Source: Apostichopus japonicus (Eukaryota; Echinodermata; Holothuroidea; Aspidochirotida; Stichopodidae). From it: DNA of 64,000 bases. Below are positions 36,901 to 46,384 of this stretch, in pieces. The notes beneath the pieces are model-generated. The model worked only from the letters and a program-made list of their open reading frames with translations, ran no database searches and was not told the origin of the DNA. The stretch is taken from positions 552,001-616,000 of the forward strand of contig NC_092573.1 of the NCBI RefSeq assembly GCF_037975245.1, given 5' to 3'. Numbering within the stretch: the first letter of the stretch is position 1; every line of letters begins with the position of its first letter. The position numbers and the translations under genes were made by a program.

Positions 36901-39900
36901 GTTTCTATGTGTTGATTTTGATATTGTTATAATGGTTTCTTCGCTGGATGTTTGCCTAAATTTCCCCCTATATTACCTTAATCTCTGGGAAGACAGGTTG
37001 GCAGGGAATTAAGTATTGTATTGTGAATTAAGTATTGTATTGTGTTGCATTGCATTGCATGGTATTGCATAGTATTGTATGTAATATGTGTTGCATAGCA
37101 ACGTACAGCAATGTACTCTTATCCTATCGTATTGCATTGGTATGTATTCCATTTCAGAGTACTGTCTTGTATAACATTTAACAGGACTGAATGCATGTCC
37201 CTTAGAAATTTGGTGTTTTGTTTGGTTGTTAGTTAATACTGTATGAGTAGATAGATGAATGAATGCCTCTTCCTTTCATTAGGTGTATTACCGAATCAGA
37301 CAAGATTCCAGAAGGACCACTTATATTTCATTCATTATTTGAATGTGGAAACCTCAGGAAAGCAGTGCAGGTAATACACAATAAATGAAATAATATAAAT
37401 AAAAAAAAGCTACAGCAATTAAATCTATGAAAATGATAAATTTTGATAGCAACTCCTAACAGCTGCTCTTTTGACTTATTTGGCTAGTGCACTGATTTGT
37501 AGCTATGTAACGAAGTACATTAAAACCTGTGTTATCAGGACTTGTCGGAAATGGGTGCCAGGCTACGAATATTGGAAAATTCTGGAGAATAGAGTTATCC
37601 GCATCCTTTATGTAGTTGGTTATAATTGTGAAAGACTTTGCAATATGTTTCATAACAGATGTTCACAGAGCTGGACATCTCTGCTCATCTGCATATCTGA
37701 TCATATCTATGGTAACGGTGAACAAACAAATACAAAAACGTTACCGAAAAAAAATAGCTGTGCAATATTACGCAAAGACAGAAAGGAAGGGTAGGGGAGG
37801 GGAGGATTTGTAGATGTTAACAAGGAGATGATGAAAAGAAAACCAAGGCCAGTTGTGGATTATACAGATTCAAATTTATCTTTGAATAAGATTTTTCAAG
37901 CGAATTTGCGTGAAAAATATTAAATTATGGACGGTTAGCAAACTCATGGTGTTTGTTAATTAGATCATTTAATGAATTAAATGCAACAGGCAGAAGCCCC
38001 CTCCTGGGCCCACAATGTTTCCATTGGTATTTTGTAAAGAACTATGAAAGGTAGCAGACCCCAGTGATTAGACTATAATTTGCACAGCCTCGTAGGACAA
38101 ACTCTCATCTCTTAATGCCCTATCCCCTGCCCAAATCTGATTAGGAATTTCTTTCATTTGTAAGCAAGTAAATATTAACATTTTACTCCAAAGGTTTATA
38201 TGAATTCTCTATGCTTCAACGTGAAAGGGCTCACAAATCTGCCTTGTTTCAGACATCTAACAGCAACCATCACCATCAGTGGTTTTAATACTTCTCTGTT
38301 TCTAACACCCAAAAATTTTCTCCCCCCCCTTTTACCCTCCCTCACCCAATCCCTTTCCTCCCCTTCCCTGCCCCAGTCTGATAATGACTCACTTTCTTTC
38401 ATAAGCAGTGAAAGGTTAACGTACATTGCAACGATTATAAAAGAATTCTCTAAACTTTGTCAAGAGGCTGACAAAATCTGTTTTGTCTTCTTTTATAGGT
38501 GAGAAAGCATGAATATGATCTGATTTTGAACTCAGACATCAACAGCAACCATCACCACCAGTGGTTCTACTTCTCAGTATCCAACATGAAGGCAGGCGTA
38601 TCGTACAGGTTCAACATTGTCAACTTTGAGAAATTAAACAGTCAGTTCAATTTCGGTAAGTCTCCAATTTACCAATCACAAATTATCGTTCTGCGATATG
38701 ATTTCATACCTTTTTTATTTATTTTGTTTGTTTATTAACATGATTTCATAACATAATAGTCTAACCCTAAGAATTATGCCAATTTCCAATAACATGTTTA
38801 ATTTGTGTGTGTATGTGTTGGGGCACTTGAAACTTGGTAGTCCTCAGACGGCATTTGAAAAGAATCACCACGTCCTCTGAAATATTCTATTGTTAAAGGG
38901 TATTGTTAAAGGTATAACGGAGACAGGGATCAAAGACAATTTATATTATTCAGTTACCTCAAAACCTGACGTCATCAATATGGAATTTCAGGCGTATTAC
39001 GTAATCATTGGCGGCTTACTGTGAATTGTGGTGAGGCCTTAGGAGCCAATGTTCAAAGCGAGCGTATTTAGTCAAACAGGAATCAGTTAACTTAAAATTG
39101 CATATCAGAGAGTTTTTAGGTTGCTGAATAATATAAATTGTCTTTGATCGCTGCCTTTGTCATTCCTTGAAGGTTAGGGTACCTGGACTAGAATGACAGA
39201 AAGAAACAATGGAGTCCTCAGTCTGAATATAAAACACAATGGTGTGTTTGTGTATTTGTTAAAAAAAATATCTTGTGTGTGTTTTGATTTCAACCAAATT
39301 GTGACATTGACCATTAAAGGGTTAGGTAGCAGTGTGGAGTGTAAACAAAATATTACTATCACCTTAAAATTATTATTGCACTCAATGTTTGAACTCAGTA
39401 TAACCTCAACATGGAAAACAAGCTATGAGAGTGCTAAGTTAGACTGTATGATAAATTTTCTATACTTTACTTTGATGTGGCATTGCTTTGAAATAGAAAC
39501 TTCAGTATTCTTTAATATACATGTTACATTACTTTTGCCGATTTTAGTTTTCTTTCTCATATCCCCTCTTTTGATAGGAATGCAGCCGGTGATGTTTTCA
39601 GTGAAGGATGCCTTGGAGGGCCAGCCTCAGTGGGTACGGGTTGGTCATGATGTGTGCTATTACAAGAACAATTACGCCCGGAGCTTTGCTGCCTCAGGTT
39701 CTAAAGGGAAGAGTTACTACACCGGAGCATTCAAGATGGTGTTCCCATACCACAATGATACAGTCTACTTAGCCTACCACTACCCCTATACTTACACAAC
39801 TCTCCAGGTATGTTTGCAAAAATTAAATTTTTGAAAAGAGTCAAAGAAGGGAATTCACCAGAAATGAGGGTCAAACCAGATTTCTGTGGGTGACAAAATT

Positions 39901-42900
39901 ATATGCTTCAGCATTTAATCTCTCAGACCTTCAACAGGGCAAAACTGTTTAAGCCTTTTGGAAGGCTAATATGTCATTGCTCTCACTGTCTTGGTATACA
40001 TCCATGCTCTCATCATCCTTAATTGGTAAAGGTTTGAGATGCTGTTTAAGATGTTATTTCTATCTTAGTCAGAAATGACTGCACAATATATTAAACAGCT
40101 GAATTCTCAATATTAAAGATCTCATGGATTTATCTGACAGACCACTTGACGGTATGCCATTGCAATTGCCCTTTAAGTGCTTGGAATTCCAAAAGGACAT
40201 TTAGTGACAGATATTGTACAAACATTTACCCAGATATGGGTGCTGATGGACTGTCACTTGAAGTCTCAGCCATTCCACATGAATGACTTTTCTATGTCAG
40301 GATTTGACCTTTCCTCTTTTAAGTGGCTGAGAGGGTTTTCCACTTCCACTAATGACTGTTATATGTCATCAACTTTCAGAAGGGTCTTATCTTTGCAATG
40401 ATCAAGAACTGATCTGGAACTCTTTTCTGATGTTTTGGTACTTGACTTTAGGACACATTTTCCTTAGTTGCTATATCAGTCAGGTGATTCCATGTACAGA
40501 TAAGCCAATGAATCACTGAGCTTGCTGGATTTCTGTGTATTTTTCCTTCTTGAAATAACGGCCCAAGTTATGATTTAATCTGGAACGTTATATAGAGAAT
40601 AATAGTATCTGTCAGTTTTCATTATCAGATTAGGAAACCTAGGACAGTCTGCCAATGGTTTATATAGCACATTATATACCACCATAGCCACAGCGCAATG
40701 TCTATGTAAATGAACAGGGTAGATATGTTCCAATCCAGTATTTAGAAACACACAAACAACTGTCTGTCCTGCAGCATGGATGTATTTATGTTTAGAAAAA
40801 AAATTCAAAACATTCCTCAAAAAATGTGTTATGATGTATTTTCTTTTCATTCAGGTCCATATATCCCGGCTTGAGAGTAGTCTAAGTGAATTCAGCCAGA
40901 TCTACTATCGTCATGACGAATTCTGTGAGACGCTCTCAGGGAATCCTTGTCCTCTCCTCACAGTCACAGCTCGACCACTTTCATACGACTCTGAGGGAGT
41001 TACACAATTCAGTAAGCTTATTTATGACACTTTTAACATTTTGTTTTGTCTCAGCATCTGTTATTTTTCATTTTAATAATTGTAACAGTTCTGCCGACCA
41101 GTGAAACATTGTTTGAACAGAATTAGTGAAGAATGAAGTGCCAATTGCTTTCTGCTAATCATTTCAGATAAAAAGGTTATTCAGTATTTATCAGTTGGAG
41201 TCTATGCTGCCAAAAAAGTTACCTTGGAAGTCTTCCATATGATTATGAATTGTAGCCCTTATACTGCACTACTTAGGAGGGAAACCTCTTTAAATGTAAT
41301 AAATATTCCACTGTGTGGTATAACTAACACTGTCCATATCTATCATCGTTCTTGTAGGAAGTCGTCAGTTTATTTTCTTGTCTGCCCGAGTTCATCCGGG
41401 CGAGACGAACAGTTCGTGGGTGATGAAAGGAGTCTTGAAGTTTCTGTTCAGTCTTCATCCGACAGCCCAACATCTCAGGGAAGTTTTCATCTTCAAGATC
41501 GTTCCTATGTTGAACCCAGATGGTGTTATTAACGGCAGGTAGGTTCAGATATTAATCATACTTTCATTTGAAATTGTAGTGAGATATTTTTTTTCTAATG
41601 CTGATAAAAAATCCTTCAAAAGTAGCACTTTGCAGTACAAACTGAAGTCTTATTTGGCAGAAATGCATGGTAGCAAATATTCTCTCCCTCCCACCCTCCC
41701 CCCCTCTTTCCCCCACCTTGCACCCTCCTCCCAGTGTTGTAATTTGAGTATTGATAGTATGTTTAGTAATATCGCTAACTTAAGTTTCCCTTCTCCATGT
41801 CACCCACCCAAAACTCCCCCTCATGTACCCTGCTCTTTAATATGGTTAAAAAAACCAATGTTACGTCAGTTAATTTGTCTTCCTTTAATCCATTCCCTGT
41901 TTCATATGAGTTGCGAGTTATGATTGTTAAATATGAAGCCCTGCATCAAATATATCCTTGGTATACTGCATGAAAGAATTCTTTACATACTTAGCTTGAA
42001 TTTTACAAAGTATTTATGATCTGTTGTAAATCCCTAGTCTATTTGTAGTGCACTTCAAGAAAGAAACATTAATTTTAATTCTTTACTTCTAATAAAAATT
42101 ATATATAAAAATATAGAAACGGATGGTTAAACAAAATAAAACAATACTAATTTGAGAAAAACAAACATTTTAATATTATCGACATGAGAAGTAAATGTTT
42201 AGGTTTCAAACATTGTAGCACTATTGGGAGAGGAAGAAGCGAGCACTTTCAAACTTTGCTCTTTACCGAAGTATCTGTAAATGACTCCCTTTCTTCATTA
42301 CAGTCATCGCTGCTCGTTGAGCGGGGAGGATCTGAATCGTAAATGGGCCAACCCTGACCCTGATCGTCACCCTACCATCTACCATACCAAGGGACTGCTG
42401 CAATACATGGCCACAATAAACAGAAGACCACTGGTAAGAGATTGAATTTTGTTTTGTTTATCGGTGTTTGTATCTGTTTATTCTTGTATTTAGGGGAAGG
42501 ATTGTTTCCGTCAATTGAAAGCGGGTATAAAAAATTTTCAATTAAAGGATTATTTTCACAATTCTTATGATGCTCTTTGCCCTGTTTGTTGAAAATTTGT
42601 TGATCTGAGGATTTTGAAAGAAATGGCTATTTCCGATGAGAGTGCGTACTGTTTAACATGACTTCTGATATTTTGGCAGGTATTCTGTGATTTTCACGGC
42701 CACTCCCGTAAGAAGAACGTCTTCATGTATGGGTGTAGTGCAGGCATGTCTTACACCCCAGAGGATATGGACCAGTACTCCTTGAACGGTAGAGATGGCC
42801 GCAAGGTCGAGGATACAAGTTACAAGGTAAGGCCAGCTTTTGTCACCCGCCCCCCCCCCAAAAAAAACCGGACATCTATGGGTGTCCTGAAAACTTACGA

Positions 42901-45900
42901 TACCTCTTCCAGATCTTAAGGGTTCCTGTATTTACTTAATGACACTTGAGTTGTACCTTTTAAGAAGATTTTCCTGAGTTTGCTAGGTAATGATAAAACA
43001 TTACACCTCAAATGTTTGAGTTCATCTACTAACCTATACTGATAAATTGGTAAAATGCATGCAACACTGTAGGGGGACAGGATGGGTTAACATATGCACG
43101 GATATCTCCCGACATATCCTCTCTTGCCTGTATCACCTGAGTGCCTATGGTAGATGTACACAATGTCTGAACTTTTAGTAAGTACCAAAAAAGAAAGAGA
43201 GATTTGTAAAATGAACAGTAGAAGAGCTTTCTTTTCCAACAGTAATTTGGCCAACAATCTACTCCAAAGATGCAAGCTGTTGATAGCATCAGACCTTCAA
43301 TGAATCTGATTTTACAATACACATATCCCATTTTTAACTTCGCAAGTTTGATAGTTTTTGTAATTTAGGAACCCTTCAAAATCCTTTCGCCCACAAATAG
43401 AAAGGGAGAAATGGGAACCTGTAACTAAAGACCCCTTCCCAAAGCTGGAACAGATGTCCTCCCTTCCCTACTCTTAGGCATGTCTAAGACACCACTGTCT
43501 CATGCTGTGTCTATTTGGAACAACCTAATGACGAGGTCAGTACTATAGTGGGTTTCTAGCAGATAGAATTCACAAATTCCAGTCTAACTCCAGCCATGGT
43601 TAACATCTTTCTTGTGTCAGAGATCTCTCCATTTTAAGGTTGAGATTTTCGGACAGTTTTAAAACAAATTTTTTCTTTTGGCTGTAGACACTTCCAAGGA
43701 TTCTTAGCAATCTGGCACCAGCTTTCTGTCTGTCTAATTGCAACTTTGTGGTAGAGAAATCCAAGGATGCTACTGCCAGGGTGGTAGTCTGGCGAGAACT
43801 GGGAGTTGCCCGCAGCTACACCATGGAGAACACTTACTGTGGCCTTGATCAGGGTCCTTATAAGGTAAGCGATATTCTATATGGGGCTCACATGTAATAC
43901 AGCCCCGAAACATTGACGAATGCTTTCCTTCTATCAATATTCCGTGCAACATTTTCCTTGTAAGTCATTATGATGTTGTGAGAGGATGAGTCGAAGGTAA
44001 ACGAGGGGATTGATTATTTGACATTGGACGAAAACCAAAAGAAGTATCCAATTTTGGGACGTCTAGTAGATTTAAGGGCACTATGGTTTTTACAATTTAA
44101 CAGGCTGAGCAGGTTAGTGTAAGAGGTACATTGGTTTTGTGAAAATCCAAGAATTGTCAAAAGGCAATTTATCGGTAATTTATAATTTTGGTTACTTATT
44201 GGTAATTTTATTGCCAAAAATTGAAGAAGTTGGATCTTTTTGTTGATATTAGCAATATATGTTGAATTTATTTACATGGAATCAGTTTTATTGTAAAATC
44301 TTGTAGACATAATTTATTCTTTAATCTATTCAAGTGCATGGAGAACCTTGGAATCATCTACGTAACTGGAAGCATAACTTTTAAAGAGGATTTCTCCAAA
44401 TATCAAACCTCATTTAAAAATGAAAATTCTGCCTTTCTTACATGTATCTCGTTCTTTATTTACAAAATCAAATACAAGGTTCAAAGTTGATAGTGGAATT
44501 GATCAACAGAAGTAGATGTTGATGTGAAGAAAGGCAAAAATAGAACTTTCCTCCTAACTTGTCATTTAATCTAATAAGTTTTTCATAAATGTGTTGCTTT
44601 ATGTTAACCTATTTCAGTACTCATCATTCCATGCTTTGTTTCTGCATCTAGGGTCGTCAGGTCACCACGGAGATGCTTGAAGAAATGGGTCAGAAGTTTT
44701 GTGAAGGTTTATTGAAGCTTGCCCTCAGGGGGCAATCTCCGACACCAGGTGTGGTGAAAGTGCCGTCAGCTGGTGACCTGGAGGGAGGGAAGAGATCAGG
44801 AGAGTGTGAGAGGTAAGACAATAGGAAAGAACAATAGCTTGTTATGTTCTTAGAAGTGAGGAAGTCTTAATTTCATCTTCAGATGAATCCAAGTTGGTTT
44901 TTAAGGAAAGTGTAGTATGGTGAGATGACCAATGTTTTGTTGAATCAATTGGAAACTGTTGCTGAGTTAGTCTAATGAATGAACATGTCATTAACAGTAA
45001 CTAAGTCACAATTCAAGTTCTACCAAGTCACAATTCAAGTTCTACCAATCACAATTCAAGTTCTACCAAGTCACAATTCTAAATTCTACTAAGTCACAAT
45101 TCTAAATTCTACTAAGTCACAATTCTAAGTTCTACTAAGTCACAATTCTAAGTTCTACTAAGTCACAATTCTAAGTTCTACTAACCTGGCCACACTCTAC
45201 ATGGTTAAATGTTACCTGACTCAAGTTGACTATGGCTGAATTTGTCTCTATAGCCCTCAAGACCACTACACTCTGAACAACTGTTTTCTGCTATCAAATG
45301 TATACTTGTTTAGGTCACAAGCCAAAAAATTTGTTTACCCCAGTTATTGGTTGAAACTGCTAAATATTCAGTAAATGTGTCTGTTGCTGGCTTTAGACAT
45401 TCTTTCCCAGACAATCATGAATGAACCACAGATTTGCCTCAAAAGCAGTAACTTGGGTTATCAAGCTATTCAGGATTCAGTCAGGTGTAAAATCTTGTAA
45501 ACTGTAACTTTGAGTATGTCAACACAGTAGCATTCTAGTGTCCATGGTACTTAAAATGTATGTTGCAGTGTTAAATATGCCAATGAATGCAGGATCTTTG
45601 CTGTTACATGACGGTATTCATCCTATGGTGTTACAATAAATATATATGGAGAGTACCTTTAACTTTGGAGGGAGGGGGGGTGGCTGTCATTCAGAAACGT
45701 TAAACAGGTTATTTGCGTTTAAAATTTTATCCTAGAGGTCTGCAAATGTTTGCCTTTTTCTTGCCTTTACTTAATAACAGACCAAAGTGTTTCAAAAACA
45801 AGGTTTGCGTATCCTCGTGTTCAACTTGTCAAGTTACCATCCAATCAGCTTAAATACTGTTAGGTTACCTAGACACTTTGAAATTACCTAAGAGGTCAAG

Positions 45901-46174
45901 TTTAACCTATGCGTGCATCATACTGTTAGGTTACCTATATATCATAAGGATACAGTTGAGTGGCTCTACCAGAGATGTATTTCTTCCTTCACCGTTATCT
46001 TTCATCATTTGTAGATCTCTTCAAACCAAAGAAGATATTGACAGCTCCATCAGTGATGAAGATAACAACGGGGTTGACGCTACATCATCTCTCCACGATG
46101 GGTTAGATTACAGCATCGAATCAGCCTCGAATGATCACACACCATGCCCATTAGGAGGAGACAAGGTTGCTTGA
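18904..46174 (+). CDS. AGTPBP1: Cytosolic carboxypeptidase 1 (CCP1/Nna1), 23 coding exons
   Basis: CCP1 is a zinc metallocarboxypeptidase of the M14 family. It trims glutamates from polyglutamylated tubulin and from some protein C-termini in the cytosol. Joining 23 GT/AG exons gives 3726 nt, 1241 residues (from memory the human protein is about 1226). Order: ARM-like N-terminal region (about 1-355), acidic linker (356-400), long Ser/Lys-rich linker in exon 12, conserved CCP N-domain (about 660-920), carboxypeptidase domain (about 924-1150) and acidic tail. Zinc ligands are H936 and E939 (motif HPGE) and H1033 (DFHGH). The substrate-binding NR is N995-R996 and the catalytic Glu is E1123 (SYTMEN). 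All are present, so the enzyme should be active. The N-terminus MSKGNTKVV and following residues resemble vertebrate CCP1. The family assignment is firm; the linker exons are less conserved. Confidence 0.93.
19661..19776 (+). CDS. AGTPBP1: AGTPBP1 exon 2
   Basis: Residues 13-51, starting [15 protein letters not shown], similar to the vertebrate segment SRIVGLLAQLEKIN. It enters in phase 2 after tttttcag and leaves in phase 1. Confidence 0.85.
20682..20749 (+). CDS. AGTPBP1: AGTPBP1 exon 3
   Basis: Residues 52-74, ending [10 protein letters not shown], matching vertebrate GMEILLSTLE. Acceptor ctacag, donor gag|gtaagc. Confidence 0.85.
21789..21993 (+). CDS. AGTPBP1: AGTPBP1 exon 4
   Basis: Residues 75-142 of the ARM-like region, ending [11 protein letters not shown], where vertebrates have IHSILAKIGPK. 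The donor is g|gtagct, a weaker match to consensus than most in this gene. Confidence 0.85.
22320..22640 (+). repeat. Interspersed repeat in intron 4 with (GT)n and AGGTCA half-sites
   Basis: It begins with gaaggaatctatgc followed by a short (GT)n; the same head recurs at about 24670 in intron 6. Downstream are AGGTCA-like words at 22489, 22506 and 22516, the last two forming an exact four-base-spaced direct repeat. The boundaries and family are uncertain. Confidence 0.5.
23845..23976 (+). CDS. AGTPBP1: AGTPBP1 exon 5
   Basis: Residues 143-186, starting [12 protein letters not shown], close to vertebrate DKKFGVKARING. Phase 1 at both ends. Confidence 0.9.
24031..24270 (+). repeat. Intronic repeat copy A (intron 5)
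   Basis: About 240 bp starting aatgaataataccgaaatt. It recurs in the same orientation at 27085-27316 with roughly 85% identity by eye. It starts 55 bp after exon 5. No terminal repeats or coding capacity are visible. Confidence 0.8.
24502..24633 (+). CDS. AGTPBP1: AGTPBP1 exon 6
   Basis: Residues 187-230, with [14 protein letters not shown] and [13 protein letters not shown], equivalent to vertebrate SLGKNGVVELMFKI and VALDTLAALLKSK. Symmetrical phase-1 exon. Confidence 0.9.
24655..25275. repeat. Composite repeat in intron 6 with duplicated block and SINE fragment
   Basis: A head (taggaatctatgcgg) and (GT)n are followed by a block at 24740-24893 that recurs almost exactly at 25043-25197. 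Each ends with aatattaatgagtgggcgg. Directly after it, a minus-strand tRNA-like fragment carries the B box GGTTCGACTCC (complement of 25217-25227). Words flanking the B box (ggccagga) match the SINE near 61040. Confidence 0.65.
25938..26141. repeat. Three tandem copies of a ~67-bp unit
   Basis: Three diverged copies each carry aaattcaaagtcac, tgtggtagagca and ctccagtatt. A minus-strand open frame across them is a product of the repeat. Confidence 0.8.
26926..27072 (+). CDS. AGTPBP1: AGTPBP1 exon 7
   Basis: Residues 231-279, with [20 protein letters not shown] matching vertebrate [21 protein letters not shown]. Symmetrical phase-1 exon. The 3' half is also present as a decayed copy at 27369-27452. 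Confidence 0.92.
27085..27316 (+). repeat. Intronic repeat copy B (intron 7)
   Basis: Second copy of the 24031-24270 repeat. It starts only 12 bp past the exon 7 donor and lies between exon 7 and its decayed copy. Confidence 0.8.
27369..27452 (+). pseudogene. Decayed duplicate of AGTPBP1 exon 7 (3' half)
   Basis: The segment is about 80% identical to bases 27008-27091, the end of exon 7 and start of intron 7. In the exon frame it reads [17 protein letters not shown] against [17 protein letters not shown] in the exon. The donor gtgagt has become ttaggt and the frame ends in TAG. It is a relic of a tandem partial exon duplication, not a working exon. Confidence 0.75.
28154..28234 (+). CDS. AGTPBP1: AGTPBP1 exon 8
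   Basis: Residues 280-306, starting [18 protein letters not shown], equivalent to vertebrate KLGRKAFIDANGMKILYN. Symmetrical phase-1 exon. Confidence 0.92.
29083..29229 (+). CDS. AGTPBP1: AGTPBP1 exon 9
   Basis: Residues 307-355, with [19 protein letters not shown], nearly identical to the vertebrate segment. Symmetrical phase-1 exon. Confidence 0.93.
29585..29664 (+). CDS. AGTPBP1: AGTPBP1 exon 10 (acidic linker)
   Basis: Residues 356-382, rich in Asp ([17 protein letters not shown]), as in the vertebrate VDDVVDESDDND segment. The donor is gag|gtcaga, a weak match. It was chosen because it keeps the frame into exon 11. Confidence 0.75.
30306..30413 (+). CDS. AGTPBP1: AGTPBP1 exon 11
   Basis: Residues 383-418. 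The acidic run [10 protein letters not shown] is followed by [20 protein letters not shown], equivalent to vertebrate [20 protein letters not shown]. Phase 0 at both ends. Confidence 0.85.
30957..33447 (+). repeat. 47-bp minisatellite, about 53 copies (intron 11)
   Basis: The unit contains ggccagcatctagttacc, then atgcaggaccataac and tttctctcat. Starts at 30957 and 31004 give the 47-bp period. Variants include cataactttc or cataagattc and aattgg or aactgg. In 31970-32600 the actttc and agattc types largely alternate, giving a 94-bp dimer. A rarer type (ttctccagcatctagttaaaa) recurs near 31424, 31800 and 32741. The array ends 53 bp before exon 12. Confidence 0.97.
33501..34228 (+). CDS. AGTPBP1: AGTPBP1 exon 12 (long linker)
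   Basis: At 728 nt this is the largest exon, residues 419-660. The left part is acidic. Residues of about 493-560 are Ser/Lys/Arg-rich ([19 protein letters not shown], then [19 protein letters not shown]) and look like a disordered basic linker. The right end, [15 protein letters not shown] to [14 protein letters not shown], matches vertebrate CCP1 (PDLYIEIV, HIPPPFKEPILERP), which confirms the frame. The exon enters in phase 0 and leaves in phase 2. Confidence 0.88.
34525..34680 (+). CDS. AGTPBP1: AGTPBP1 exon 13
   Basis: Residues 661-712, with [20 protein letters not shown], equivalent to vertebrate [20 protein letters not shown]. Phase 2 at both ends. Confidence 0.9.
34786..36605 (+). repeat. 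25-bp minisatellite array (intron 13)
   Basis: The unit is cttgtattgt attgtgtggc agtgc, with many length and base variants, about 70 copies. Neither strand of the unit contains TAA, TAG or TGA, so frames of 90-235 codons open on both strands. They have no start context or family similarity. Decayed tattgtattg units also appear at about 37021-37080, to the right of the inserted element. Confidence 0.97.
36606..37015. mobile_element. Probable non-autonomous DNA transposon (hAT-like) inside the 25-bp array
   Basis: The left end reads cagacctgtcaactctccc. The right end, read as complement, is cctgccaacctgtcttccc, sharing CCTG-CAAC and the tcCCAG words, so the ends look like degraded inverted repeats. 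Array-type tattgtattg sequence lies on both sides. No clean target-site duplication is visible, so family and ends are uncertain. Confidence 0.4.
37283..37370 (+). CDS. AGTPBP1: AGTPBP1 exon 14
   Basis: Residues 713-742, ending [11 protein letters not shown], equivalent to vertebrate FESGNLRKVIQ. It enters in phase 2 and leaves in phase 0. Confidence 0.9.
38240..38312 (+). pseudogene. Decayed duplicate of AGTPBP1 exon 15 (middle part)
   Basis: Bases 38250-38310 align with 38532-38590 inside exon 15 at about 85% identity, sharing aacagcaaccatcaccat and cagtggtt. It has small insertions, including one in acatctaac and an extra ta after the TGG codon, so the frame is lost. It lies 280 bp before the intact exon in the same orientation and is a relic of tandem exon duplication. 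Confidence 0.75.
38499..38655 (+). CDS. AGTPBP1: AGTPBP1 exon 15
   Basis: Residues 743-794, with [13 protein letters not shown] and [12 protein letters not shown], nearly identical to the vertebrate segment. This is a signature stretch of the CCP N-domain. It leaves in phase 1. Confidence 0.95.
39578..39807 (+). CDS. AGTPBP1: AGTPBP1 exon 16
   Basis: Residues 795-871, with GMQPVMFSV, then [12 protein letters not shown] and [13 protein letters not shown], all conserved CCP N-domain motifs. Phase 1 to phase 0. Confidence 0.95.
40855..41011 (+). CDS. AGTPBP1: AGTPBP1 exon 17
   Basis: Residues 872-923, with [15 protein letters not shown], matching vertebrate ETLSGNSCPLVTITA. It leaves in phase 1 (donor a|gtaagc). 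Confidence 0.93.
41358..41538 (+). CDS. AGTPBP1: AGTPBP1 exon 18 (HPGE zinc motif)
   Basis: Residues 924-983. It holds [19 protein letters not shown] with zinc ligands H936 and E939, then [15 protein letters not shown], the hallmark M14 CCP segment. It leaves in phase 2. Confidence 0.97.
42304..42433 (+). CDS. AGTPBP1: AGTPBP1 exon 19 (substrate-binding NR)
   Basis: Residues 984-1027, with [14 protein letters not shown] including N995-R996, and [13 protein letters not shown]. Phase 2 to phase 0. Confidence 0.96.
42680..42826 (+). CDS. AGTPBP1: AGTPBP1 exon 20 (third zinc ligand)
   Basis: Residues 1028-1076, with [21 protein letters not shown]1033 is the third zinc ligand. Phase 0 at both ends. 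Confidence 0.96.
43688..43864 (+). CDS. AGTPBP1: AGTPBP1 exon 21 (catalytic Glu)
   Basis: Residues 1077-1135, with [20 protein letters not shown] then [14 protein letters not shown]1123 is the catalytic general base/acid. Phase 0 at both ends. Confidence 0.96.
44652..44812 (+). CDS. AGTPBP1: AGTPBP1 exon 22
   Basis: Residues 1136-1188, with [19 protein letters not shown], the last helix of the catalytic domain. It leaves in phase 2, compatible with either downstream terminal exon. Confidence 0.93.
45001..45186 (+). repeat. 23-bp tandem repeat, about 8 copies (intron 22)
   Basis: The unit is aagtcacaat tctaagttct act with a few diverged copies at the left. Confidence 0.92.
46015..46174 (+). 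CDS. AGTPBP1: AGTPBP1 exon 23 (terminal)
   Basis: Residues 1189-1241. The acidic tail includes [12 protein letters not shown], similar to vertebrate VDYSAESNDELD, and ends at TGA 46172-46174. The acceptor is atttgtag in phase 2. No AATAAA lies close after the stop, so the 3' UTR may be long. Confidence 0.85.
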
Positions 46175-46384
46175 ATTAAGGAGGTATTAACACTCTGGTC
46201 TTATTGCTGATAAATATGTAACATGTTACAGATGACTGAAGTTTATTACTAGTGATTATCTTTGTTATTTGATTTTTGCTGGTAGTTAAAACTGAGTGAA
46301 CCTGGTAGATTCTCAGAAATGACTAAGATCCGATGGAATATTATCATAGTGTAGATTTCTATCTTCATACTGTTTTCAGAGGAC

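Noticed and set aside
46162-46170. Donor site inside exon 23 (aag|gttgct) leading to the 52565 exon
   Set aside because: It is a poor match to consensus and leaves phase 0, whereas the 52565 exon needs phase 2; exon 22 fits instead.
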